A stretch of DNA of 5,998 bases, from the NCBI GenBank assembly GCA_028692205.1, contig JAQUXV010000015.1:1-5998 (forward strand), in the 5' to 3' direction. This document shows positions 1 through 5,738 of the stretch, piece after piece. Position 1 is the first letter of the stretch; each line of letters opens with the position of its first letter. The DNA comes from Eubacteriales bacterium (lineage in GTDB: Bacteria; Bacillota_A; Clostridia; Christensenellales; Aristaeellaceae). The position numbers and the translations under genes were made by a program. The notes under the pieces are model-generated. The model searched no databases. It was not told the origin of the DNA and worked only from the letters and a program-made list of their open reading frames with translations.

Positions 1-1
1 C

Positions 2-529
2 GAGCTGGATGCCGCAACGGAATGCAGCGCCGACACCGGAAAAGCCGAAGCCGAGGCGCAGACGGCCGCCAACGAACTGGCCGACGCGCTGGCCGCGGCC
101 AACGCCAGAGCGGAAGAATACCTGAACCTTGCCCAGCGCGTGCAGGCCGACTTTGATAACTACCGCCGCCGCAACCAAAACGCCCGCGGCGAAGCGTTTG
201 AAGACGGCGCAAAGGCCTTTATTACCACGCTGCTGCCGGTGCTGGACAATTTTGAACGCGCCGTTGCCGCGGCGGACGACAGCAACGGAAAAACCCTGAT
301 GGAGGGCGTGGAGATGGTAAGCCGACAGCTTGCCGAAACGCTGACCAAGCGCGGGGTGACGCCGATCGACCGCAAGGGCGAGAAATTCGACCCCAATCTG
401 GAAAACGCCGTTTTACAGGGCGCGCCCGAGGATGGGGAACCCGGCACCGTTTGCGAGGTGCTGCAAAAAGGCTATCAGATGGGCGGCTCCGTGCTGCGCC
501 ACGCGATGGTCAAAGTCGTTCCCGAATAA
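2..529 (+). CDS. grpE: GrpE nucleotide exchange factor (5' partial)
   Basis: GrpE is the cytoplasmic cofactor that releases ADP from DnaK and so resets the Hsp70 cycle. The frame is open from base 2 to the TAA at 527-529, giving 175 visible residues. The family is usually about 180-210 residues in Bacillota, so roughly the first 10-35 residues lie outside the window. The visible N-terminus is Ala/Glu-rich, as expected for the long dimerising helix. It leads into QADFDNYRRR (visible residues 47-56), a GrpE hallmark, then LLPVLDNFERAV. The C-terminal beta domain has FDPNLENAV, LQKGYQMGG and VLRHAMVKV. The His of the common HxAV motif is Asn here (ENAV), a mild variation. A GTG at 140 is an internal Val codon, not a start, because homology continues upstream of it. 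dnaK follows 100 nt downstream. The family call is seen directly; the missing length is inferred. Confidence 0.97.
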   Translation, partial: ELDAATECSADTGKAEAEAQTAANELADALAAANARAEEYLNLAQRVQADFDNYRRRNQNARGEAFEDGAKAFITTLLPVLDNFERAVAAADDSNGKTLMEGVEMVSRQLAETLTKRGVTPIDRKGEKFDPNLENAVLQGAPEDGEPGTVCEVLQKGYQMGGSVLRHAMVKVVPE

Positions 530-545
530 CGGGGGCGCACACAGG

Positions 546-569
546 CGGACCCGGGCATACGCCCTTCCG
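546..569 (+). other. Small imperfect hairpin in grpE-dnaK spacer
   Basis: CGGA (546-549) can pair with TCCG (566-569), and GGGC (553-556) with GCCC (561-564), around an ATAC loop and a 3x1 internal loop. No T-run follows, so it is not a terminator; the next bases are A+T-rich (ATATAAAA). The rest of the 100-nt spacer shows only the dnaK RBS. It could be an mRNA-stability element or chance in GC-rich DNA. Confidence 0.25.
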
Positions 570-614
570 ATATAAAACCGATTACATCGACATTTGCGAA
601 TAACGCATACCTTT

Positions 615-622
615 GGAGGAGG
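615..622 (+). promoter_or_regulatory. Strong dnaK ribosome-binding site
   Basis: GGAGGAGG lies 7 nt before the ATG at 630, a near-ideal Shine-Dalgarno for a highly expressed protein. It fixes the dnaK start at 630 rather than at the in-frame TTG at 594, which would add 12 residues encoded through the RBS itself. Confidence 0.92.
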
Positions 623-629
623 AACTTAC

Positions 630-2462
630 ATGAGCAAGATTATTGGCATTGACCTTGGCACTACCAACAGCTGCGTCGCCGTTCTGGAAGGCGGCGAACC
701 TGTTGTAATCCCCAACGCGGAAGGCGCGCGTACCACCCCTTCCGTCGTGGCTTTCACCAAAGACGGCGAGCGCCTTGTCGGGCAGATCGCCAAGCGGCAG
801 GCGGTCACCAACCCCGACCGTACCGTAATTTCCATCAAGCGTGAAATGGGCACCAACCATAAGGTGAACATTGACGATAAGAGCTACACCCCGCAGGAAA
901 TCAGCGCGATGATTCTGCAGAAGCTCAAGGCCGACGCGGAAGCCTATCTGGGTGACAAAGTGACCCAGGCGGTTATCACCGTTCCCGCGTATTTCAGCGA
1001 CAGCCAGCGTCAGGCCACTAAGGATGCGGGCCGCATCGCGGGCCTGGAAGTGCTTCGTATCATCAACGAGCCGACGGCCGCTTCGCTGGCCTACGGCCTT
1101 GATAAAGAAGGCACCCAGAAGATCCTCGTGTACGATCTGGGCGGCGGCACGTTCGACGTGAGCCTGCTGGAGATCGGCGACGGCGTGTTCGAAGTGCTGG
1201 CCACCAACGGCAACAACCGTCTGGGCGGCGATGATTTCGACGAGCGCATCATCAACTGGATCGTCGATAACTTCAAAAAAGAGAACGGCATCGACCTCAA
1301 ACAGGATCGTATGGCCTACCAGCGCCTGAAGGAAGCCGCTGAGAAAGCCAAGATTGACCTGTCCGGCGTAATGAGCGCCAACATCAACCTGCCCTTCATC
1401 ACCAGCGATCAGAACGGCCCCAAGCACCTCGACATGACGCTGACCCGCGCCAAGTTTGACGAGCTGACCGCCGACCTGGTGGAAAAGACCATCGACCCGA
1501 TGAACAAGGCGCTGAAAGATGCCAACCTTACCACCGACCAGATCGACAAGGTCATCCTCGTGGGCGGCTCCACCCGTATCCCCGCGGTACAGGAAGCCGT
1601 GAAGAAGATCACTCATAAGGACCCCTTCAAGGGCATCAACCCCGACGAGTGCGTTGCCATCGGCGCGGCCATTCAGGCCGGCGTGCTGGGCGGCGAAGTG
1701 AAGGATGTTCTGCTGCTGGACGTGACGCCCCTTTCGCTGGGCCTCGAAACCGAAGGCCACATCTTCACCCGCCTGATCGACCGCAACACCACCATCCCGA
1801 CCAGCAAGTCGCAGGTGTTCTCCACCGCGGCGGACGGCCAGACGACTGTGGAAGTCCACGTGCTGCAGGGCGAGCGCCCCATGGCATACGACAACAAGAC
1901 GCTCGGCCGCTTCCAGCTTACGGGCATCCCGCCCGCGCCGCGCGGCGTGCCGCAGATCGAAGTTACCTTTAACATTGACCGCAACGGCATCGTGAACGTG
2001 TCCGCCAAAGACAAGGGCACCGGCAACGAGCAGAAGATCACCATCACGGCCTCCACCAACATGACCGAGGAAGAGATTCAGAAGCGTGTGAAGGAAGCCG
2101 AGCAGTTCGCCGAAGAGGATAAGAAGCACAAGGATGAGGTGGAAACCGTCAACCGCGCCGACAGCCTGATCTACGATCTGGAAAAGCAGCTGAAGGATAA
2201 CGAAAGCAAGCTCTCCAGCGAGGATAAGGCGACCGTGGAAAACGAGATTGCCGAATTCAAGAAAGTGCGCGAAACCAACGACGCCGAACAGATTAAAACT
2301 GCGATGGAGAACCTGACGCAGAAGGTGTACGCCATCTTCGGCAAGCTCTATCAGCAGGAGGGCGGCCCCCAGGGCGGAGCCCCCGATATGGGCGCGACGG
2401 ATAACGCCGAACCCACCCAGAACGACGACGGTACCGTGAATACCGATTATGATGTGAAATAA
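630..2462 (+). CDS. dnaK: Molecular chaperone DnaK (Hsp70)
   Basis: This is the ATP-dependent Hsp70 chaperone of the cytoplasm, working with DnaJ and GrpE on unfolded, nascent and aggregating proteins. The protein is 610 residues and complete. The three Hsp70 signatures are present: IDLGTTNS (7-14), [14 protein letters not shown] (167-180) and [15 protein letters not shown] (308-322). Lys70, equivalent to the E. coli catalytic Lys70, is kept. The interdomain linker is [13 protein letters not shown] (358-370). The substrate-binding beta domain runs to about 480 (e.g. [19 protein letters not shown], 386-404), the helical lid to about 575, and a Gly/Pro/Asp-rich tail ends in DYDVK. Between Lys70 and the ISA helix it is about 24 residues shorter than E. 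coli DnaK as I recall that sequence, the known Gram-positive indel. Codon use is strongly biased to C/G-ending codons, fitting high expression. No defect is seen. Confidence 0.99.
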   Translation: MSKIIGIDLGTTNSCVAVLEGGEPVVIPNAEGARTTPSVVAFTKDGERLVGQIAKRQAVTNPDRTVISIKREMGTNHKVNIDDKSYTPQEISAMILQKLKADAEAYLGDKVTQAVITVPAYFSDSQRQATKDAGRIAGLEVLRIINEPTAASLAYGLDKEGTQKILVYDLGGGTFDVSLLEIGDGVFEVLATNGNNRLGGDDFDERIINWIVDNFKKENGIDLKQDRMAYQRLKEAAEKAKIDLSGVMSANINLPFITSDQNGPKHLDMTLTRAKFDELTADLVEKTIDPMNKALKDANLTTDQIDKVILVGGSTRIPAVQEAVKKITHKDPFKGINPDECVAIGAAIQAGVLGGEVKDVLLLDVTPLSLGLETEGHIFTRLIDRNTTIPTSKSQVFSTAADGQTTVEVHVLQGERPMAYDNKTLGRFQLTGIPPAPRGVPQIEVTFNIDRNGIVNVSAKDKGTGNEQKITITASTNMTEEEIQKRVKEAEQFAEEDKKHKDEVETVNRADSLIYDLEKQLKDNESKLSSEDKATVENEIAEFKKVRETNDAEQIKTAMENLTQKVYAIFGKLYQQEGGPQGGAPDMGATDNAEPTQNDDGTVNTDYDVK

Positions 2463-2487
2463 GGCGTAAGCCCGGTTTCACAATCGC

Positions 2488-2529
2488 CTCGGCGGAGCGC
2501 GGAGGTTCACGCCTCCCGCCGCGCCGGGG
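2488..2529 (+). other. GC-rich imperfect hairpin after dnaK
   Basis: The core pairs 2493-2505 with 2512-2526 around the loop TTCACG (2506-2511). GGAGG/CCTCC forms the top five pairs, and the lower stem carries two single bulged Cs and one A-G mismatch, 12 pairs in all. Three more pairs (2488-2490 with 2527-2529) extend it past a two-base bulge. It starts 26 nt after the dnaK stop. The sequence after it (CATTTCGCGAG) has no T-run, so a classical intrinsic terminator is not supported. Partial read-through control, 3'-end protection of grpE-dnaK mRNA, or a processing site are possible; this is inference. Confidence 0.45.
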
Positions 2530-2575
2530 CATTTCGCGAGTTTATCCGGGGACGTGTAAAGCGCCACCCGGTTCG

Positions 2576-2594
2576 GAAGCGGATAGACCGCTTC
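2576..2594 (+). other. Perfect 7-bp hairpin in dnaJ leader
   Basis: GAAGCGG (2576-2582) pairs perfectly with CCGCTTC (2588-2594) around the loop ATAGA. It ends 15 nt before the weak dnaJ Shine-Dalgarno. CTTC (2591-2594) could instead pair with GAAG (2605-2608), just upstream of that site, and CCGGG (2546-2550) can pair with CCCGG (2567-2571). The leader may therefore adopt alternative folds. A role in dnaJ translation is speculative. Confidence 0.4.
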
Positions 2595-2609
2595 GCTGAT
2601 ACATGAAGT

Positions 2610-2615
2610 AGGTGA
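2610..2615 (+). promoter_or_regulatory. Weak, close-spaced dnaJ ribosome-binding site
   Basis: AGGTGA ends 4 nt before the TTG start at 2620. Both match and spacing are poorer than at dnaK. An ATG at 2603 opens only ATG-AAG-TAG, whose stop overlaps the site, so it cannot be the dnaJ start. The weak signal fits less DnaJ than DnaK being made from one mRNA. Confidence 0.7.
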
Positions 2616-2619
2616 GCAT

Positions 2620-3750
2620 TTGGCTAAACGCGATTATTACGAGGTGCTGGGGGTGCCCAAAACCGCCACCGACGCCGAAATTAAAAGCGCATACCGGAAA
2701 AAAGCCAAGGAATGTCACCCCGATCTGCACCAGAGCGATAAGAGTGCCGAAGCGCGCTTTAAGGAACTCAACGAAGCCAACGAGGTGTTGAGCGATCCGG
2801 ACAAGCGCGCACGGTACGATCAGTTCGGCTTTGACGGGCCCAACATGCAGGGCTTCGGCGGCGGCGCAGGCGCGGGCGACTTTAACGGCTTTGGCGGCTT
2901 CGGGGATTTTGGCAATATTTTCGATTCCATCTTCGGCGGCGGCATGGGCGGCGGCGCACACCGGCAGCAGGGCCCCTCGCAGGGCGACGACCTGCGCCAC
3001 GATATTACCATATCGTTTGAGGAGGCCGTTTTTGGCTGCCAGAAAACGTTCGAGTTCATTCGCAACGAGAACTGTGAAACCTGCCACGGTTCGGGCGCAA
3101 AGCCCGGCACCTCCACGCAGACCTGCCCGACCTGTAAAGGCTCGGGGCAAATTCGCCAAAGCGGTGGTTTTATGGTCACGGTTCGCACTTGCCCCACCTG
3201 CCACGGCGAGGGGCGCATTGTGAAAGAAAAATGCGCCGATTGCGGCGGCACGGGACATGTGCGTAAACGCCGCACCGCTACGGTGAAAATACCCGCGGGC
3301 ATCGACAACGGCCAGACCATCGTCATGCGTGGCCAGGGCGAACCGGGCCCGCATGGCGGCCCCAACGGCGATCTGTACGTGCGCATCACGGTTCGGCCGC
3401 ACAAGCTGTTCAAGCGGGACGGCACCACCCTGCTTCTGGAACTGCCCATCACCATGTCTCAGGCGGCGTTGGGCGCCGATCTGGAAGTGCCGACCCTGAA
3501 GGAAAAGGTGAAATACCGCATTCCGGAAGGCACCCAGAACAACGCGGAATTCCGCCTGAAGGGTCACGGCGTACCCAGCCTTCGCGGCGGCGTGGCCGGG
3601 GACCTGATTATCCGGGTGAAGGTGGAAGTGCCCAAACGCCTAAACGAGAAACAGAAAGAGCTGCTGCGCCAGTTTGAGGACAGCCTCAACGGCCGGGAAT
3701 ACGAAAGTAAGAAGTCCTTTGTGGACAAGCTGAAAAGCATGTTCCCGTAA
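2620..3750 (+). CDS. dnaJ: Chaperone DnaJ (Hsp40, class I)
   Basis: DnaJ is the Hsp40 co-chaperone that binds unfolded substrates and stimulates DnaK ATPase through its J domain. The 376-residue protein has the full class I layout. The J domain is about residues 5-70 with HPD at 33-35. A Gly/Phe-rich region (about 70-118) includes FGNIFDSIFGGG, resembling the DIF-type motifs of other DnaJs. Four intact zinc-binding CxxCxGxG repeats start at 152, 169, 191 and 205, followed by the C-terminal substrate-binding/dimerisation domains (about 220-350). The start is TTG: the translated MAKRDYYEVLGV is the conserved family N-terminus, and no ATG or GTG in frame upstream fits. The residue before HPD is Cys32, where Tyr is common, giving a cysteine outside the zinc sites. 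The gene is 157 nt downstream of dnaK in the same operon. All functional residues are present. Confidence 0.98.
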   Translation: MAKRDYYEVLGVPKTATDAEIKSAYRKKAKECHPDLHQSDKSAEARFKELNEANEVLSDPDKRARYDQFGFDGPNMQGFGGGAGAGDFNGFGGFGDFGNIFDSIFGGGMGGGAHRQQGPSQGDDLRHDITISFEEAVFGCQKTFEFIRNENCETCHGSGAKPGTSTQTCPTCKGSGQIRQSGGFMVTVRTCPTCHGEGRIVKEKCADCGGTGHVRKRRTATVKIPAGIDNGQTIVMRGQGEPGPHGGPNGDLYVRITVRPHKLFKRDGTTLLLELPITMSQAALGADLEVPTLKEKVKYRIPEGTQNNAEFRLKGHGVPSLRGGVAGDLIIRVKVEVPKRLNEKQKELLRQFEDSLNGREYESKKSFVDKLKSMFP

Positions 3751-3769
3751 ACACAGTCAACATGAATCA

Positions 3770-3803
3770 ACAGGGGATGCCGTTGCATAGAGGCATCCCC
3801 TGT
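3770..3803 (+). terminator. Perfect 12-bp hairpin after dnaJ, no U-tract
   Basis: ACAGGGGATGCC (3770-3781) and GGCATCCCCTGT (3792-3803) are exact reverse complements around a 10-nt loop. The hairpin begins 20 nt after the dnaJ stop. The next bases (GGTATGCTTTGG) contain only three Ts, and the minus-strand side has no T-run either. It is therefore better described as a terminator-like or mRNA-stabilising stem than a proven intrinsic terminator. Its position divides the chaperone genes from prmA-rsmE-mtaB, so partial termination or 3'-end protection of the upstream message is plausible. Confidence 0.6.
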
Positions 3804-3883
3804 GGTATGCTTTGGGGCGGGCAGCCGTGTTTGCCCTGCGGTATGGTTTTTAATTTGGAGTTTGACATAGCCCACAGCCGAAA

Positions 3884-3957
3884 CCGGCGCCAGCCGACGC
3901 GGAGCTAACCGGCATAGGTGCCGGAACCCCCGCCGAAGCGTTGCACTTGCGGCGCGG
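3884..3957 (+). other. Structured, possibly bistable prmA leader
   Basis: CCGGCA (3909-3914) pairs perfectly with TGCCGG (3919-3924) around TAGG. The same 3' arm, as GGTGCCGG (3917-3924), can instead pair over 8 bp (one G-U) with CCGGCGCC (3884-3891). The two folds exclude each other. A third stem pairs CCCGCCG (3929-3935) with 3950-3957, with one bulged C. I do not recognise any riboswitch or leader family here. High GC makes chance stems likely, so only the complementarity is certain. The remainder of the 285-nt dnaJ-prmA spacer (3751-4035) holds no convincing gene. Confidence 0.35.
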
Positions 3958-4000
3958 TTGAGCGATTCAAACCGTATCAAAACCCCATTGGAAGATACTG

Positions 4001-4017
4001 CGCGCGGCATTCGCGCG
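4001..4017 (+). other. CGCGCG hairpin just before prmA RBS
   Basis: CGCGCG (4001-4006) and CGCGCG (4012-4017) form a perfect 6-bp stem around GCATT. It is followed by TTT and then, from 4022, by the prmA Shine-Dalgarno. Three Ts are too few for a convincing terminator. It leaves the ribosome-binding site unpaired. Confidence 0.35.
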
Positions 4018-4021
4018 TTTC

Positions 4022-4028
4022 AAGGAGG
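4022..4028 (+). promoter_or_regulatory. Strong prmA ribosome-binding site
   Basis: AAGGAGG lies 7 nt before the ATG at 4036 and decides that start over the in-frame TTG at 3958. The latter would add 26 residues unlike the PrmA family and would be translated through this site. Confidence 0.92.
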
Positions 4029-4035
4029 AATCCCC

Positions 4036-4992
4036 ATGCAATGGTGCGAGGCGATTGTGCATACCACAACGGCGGGAAGCGATACGATCAGCGATATGCT
4101 GATGCGTTTCGGCGCGGCGGGAACGGAGATTGTGGACCGTGCCGACGTGCCCGACCCCACCAAACCCGGCGTGTATTGGGAGCTTTATGATCCGAAAATG
4201 CTGGCCGCCATGCCGGAAGACGTGTTGGTAAAGGGCTGGTTTGCGCAGGATGAGCATACGCACGATGTGCTTGCCGACCTGCGCGCACAGCTGGCCGCTT
4301 TGGTTTCGCAGGATTCGGGGCTGGATTTCGGCACGCTGAAGCTGGAATTGCAAAACGTGGCCGACGAGGATTGGGCCGAGAACTGGAAGCAGTATTATAA
4401 GCCCTTCCGTATCGGCAGCCGGTTGGTGGTAAAACCATCCTGGGAAACCTATGAGCCGAAAGCGGATGATCTGGTGGTGGAGCTGGACCCGGGCATGGCG
4501 TTTGGCACCGGCACGCATGAGACCACCGGCATGTGCATGGAGCTGTTGGAAAAACACCTTAAACCCGGCGTCCGCGTGATGGACGTGGGCACGGGCAGCG
4601 GCATTCTCGCCATCGCCGCGGCGAAGCTTGGCGCGCAAAACATACTGGCTGTGGATATTGATCCCGACGCGGTGAAGGTGGCCAAGGAAAACGTGCTGCA
4701 CAACGGCGTGGATAGCCGCGTGCGCGTGATTCAGGGCGATCTGGTAAAAAGCGAGGCGATGCCCTGCGAGCTGGCGGTGGCCAACATTGTGGCGGACGCG
4801 ATCATCATGCTCAGCGGGCCGCTGACCCGGCACCTGCAAAAGGGCGGGCTGTTCCTGTGCTCCGGGATTATCCGGGAGCGCGAGCAGGATGTGCTGACCG
4901 CTGTGCAGGCCGCCGGATATACCCTTGCCGACCGGCTGACGAAGGGCGAATGGGTCGCACTGTGCCTGAAAAACGGTGAAGCGGATGCATAG
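4036..4992 (+). CDS. prmA: Ribosomal protein L11 methyltransferase PrmA
   Basis: PrmA uses S-adenosylmethionine to trimethylate amino groups of ribosomal protein L11 (lysine side chains and the N-terminus) in the cytoplasm. The 318-residue length is typical. The N-terminus MQWCEAIVHTT matches the family pattern M-x-W-x-E, supporting the ATG start. Residues 1 to about 60 form the L11-recognition domain. NVADEDWAENWKQYYKPF (107-124) is a PrmA hallmark, as is LDPGMAFGTGTHETT (150-164). SAM-binding motif I is VMDVGTGSGILAIAA (181-195), with acidic motif VDIDP (206-210) ending the second strand and VANIVAD (248-254) as the catalytic NPPY-type loop, here with NI as in other PrmAs. It heads the tightly packed prmA-rsmE-mtaB set after a 285-nt spacer. 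Its codon use is less biased than that of dnaK, fitting a lower-expressed enzyme. It is complete. Confidence 0.97.
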   Translation: MQWCEAIVHTTTAGSDTISDMLMRFGAAGTEIVDRADVPDPTKPGVYWELYDPKMLAAMPEDVLVKGWFAQDEHTHDVLADLRAQLAALVSQDSGLDFGTLKLELQNVADEDWAENWKQYYKPFRIGSRLVVKPSWETYEPKADDLVVELDPGMAFGTGTHETTGMCMELLEKHLKPGVRVMDVGTGSGILAIAAAKLGAQNILAVDIDPDAVKVAKENVLHNGVDSRVRVIQGDLVKSEAMPCELAVANIVADAIIMLSGPLTRHLQKGGLFLCSGIIREREQDVLTAVQAAGYTLADRLTKGEWVALCLKNGEADA

Positions 4993-5737
4993 GTGTTGGC
5001 TGGGGGAGATTGCCCCGCTGACCGTGGGGAGCGACGTGACGCTTTCACCGGAAGAAAGCGCCCATGTGGCGCGTGTGCTGCGCATGAAGGTGGGCGAGCG
5101 CGTGCAGCTGATTGCCGCGGAAAAGCTGTATGAAGGCGAACTGACCGGCACAGACATTCGCGGGGCGACAGCGCGCGTATTGTCGGAGTTGCCTTCTCCC
5201 GAAGCGCCAGTGCGGATAACGCTGGTGCAGGGCCTGCCGAAGCTGGACAAGATGGAGCTCATCATCCAGAAGGCGACGGAGCTCGGCGCGTGGGATATTC
5301 TTCCCGTGCAGATGGCGCGTTCGGTAGCCCGCGCGGAAGAGAAGAACGAGAAAAAGCTGGAACGCTGGAACCGGATTGCGCTGGAGGCGGCCAAGCAGAG
5401 CGGACGCGCCCATGTGCCGGAAGTGAAGCCCGTTTGCAATCTGGAAGCGGCGATTGCCGAGCTTTTACAGGTTGGGTACGACGCGGTGCTGATCGCATGG
5501 GAAGAGGAAGGCGAGCTGCGCCTCAGCGAGGCGCTCGGGCGGCGGCTTGCGCAAAACCAACAACCGCGCGCCATGGCGCTGGTGATCGGCCCGGAGGGGG
5601 GCATTGCCCCTTCGGAGGTGGAGCGGCTGAAGGCGTTGGGCGCGGAGTGCGTTACGCTGGGGCGGCGCATCCTGCGTACGGAAACGGCGGGCCTGTGCGC
5701 GTTAGCCGTAACCATGAGCGCCCTTGGGGAGATGTAA
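4985..5737 (+). CDS. rsmE: 16S rRNA m3U1498 methyltransferase RsmE
   Basis: RsmE methylates N3 of U1498 (E. coli numbering) in 16S rRNA of the small subunit, using SAM. The protein is 250 residues, the usual size. An N-terminal PUA-like RNA-binding part includes LSPEESAHVARVLRMKVGE (20-38). It is followed by a SPOUT trefoil-knot methyltransferase domain with GLPKLDKMELIIQKATELG (83-101), EAAKQSGRAHVPEV (134-147), the SAM-loop motif IGPEGGIAPSEVE (201-213) and LGRRILRTETAGLCAL (225-240). I chose the ATG at 4985 because MHR is the family N-terminus and GGTGAA (4975-4980) sits 4 nt upstream. The GTG at 4976 overlaps that site. The start overlaps the end of prmA by 8 nt in another frame, which suggests translational coupling. 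It is complete, with all motifs kept. Confidence 0.96.
   Translation: MHRCWLGEIAPLTVGSDVTLSPEESAHVARVLRMKVGERVQLIAAEKLYEGELTGTDIRGATARVLSELPSPEAPVRITLVQGLPKLDKMELIIQKATELGAWDILPVQMARSVARAEEKNEKKLERWNRIALEAAKQSGRAHVPEVKPVCNLEAAIAELLQVGYDAVLIAWEEEGELRLSEALGRRLAQNQQPRAMALVIGPEGGIAPSEVERLKALGAECVTLGRRILRTETAGLCALAVTMSALGEM
5726..5731 (+). promoter_or_regulatory. mtaB ribosome-binding site inside rsmE
   Basis: GGGGAG within the last codons of rsmE lies 7 nt before the ATG at 5739. It supports the mtaB start and coupled translation of the two genes. Confidence 0.75.
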
Positions 5738-5738
5738 T

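Noticed and set aside
571..576. TATAAA as a -10 box for a dnaK promoter
   Set aside because: No -35-like sequence is present 16-18 nt upstream (bases near 547-554 read roughly GGACCCGG).
594..629. Upstream TTG start adding 12 residues to DnaK
   Set aside because: It would encode through the GGAGGAGG RBS, and the ATG at 630 gives the conserved [15 protein letters not shown]-terminus.
582..2129. 515-codon open frame on the minus strand opposite dnaK
   Set aside because: The translation is low-complexity (Leu/Val/Gly/His/Arg-rich) and mirrors dnaK codons. Antisense frames of hsp70 genes are a known annotation artefact, often mislabelled NAD-specific glutamate dehydrogenase. There is no RBS or homology of its own.
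2542..3567. 341-codon minus-strand open frame opposite dnaJ
   Set aside because: It is an Ala/Arg/Gly-rich shadow of the DnaJ coding sequence, including its Gly-rich and zinc-finger repeats, with no independent support.
3862..3867. Exact TTGACA -35 box before prmA
   Set aside because: The position 16-18 nt downstream is GC-rich (around CCGGCG), with no -10-like hexamer at usable spacing.
3894..3916. Resemblance of CCGAC...AGCTAACC to the 3' part of c-di-AMP (ydaO) riboswitches
   Set aside because: Only the short AGCTAAC core fits. The upstream GGGGAACC and GGGTGAATC-type elements and the closing stem are not found.
3940..3968. CIRCE-like dyad (GTTGCACTT, then GAGCGATTC) before prmA
   Set aside because: One half matches the CIRCE half-site at about 6 of 9 positions and the other at about 5 of 9, with wrong spacing (11 instead of 9). 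CIRCE is normally near-invariant and sits upstream of hrcA or groES.
3958..4035. Upstream TTG start adding 26 residues to PrmA, and an overlapping out-of-frame ORF from 3918
   Set aside because: No RBS serves the TTG, the extension does not resemble PrmA, and AAGGAGG sits correctly before the ATG at 4036. The 3918 frame is merely open by chance.
3967..5715. 582-codon minus-strand open frame across prmA and rsmE
   Set aside because: It spans two real genes and their junction. G/C-ending codons on the + strand suppress stops in this frame, and the translation shows no recognisable domain.
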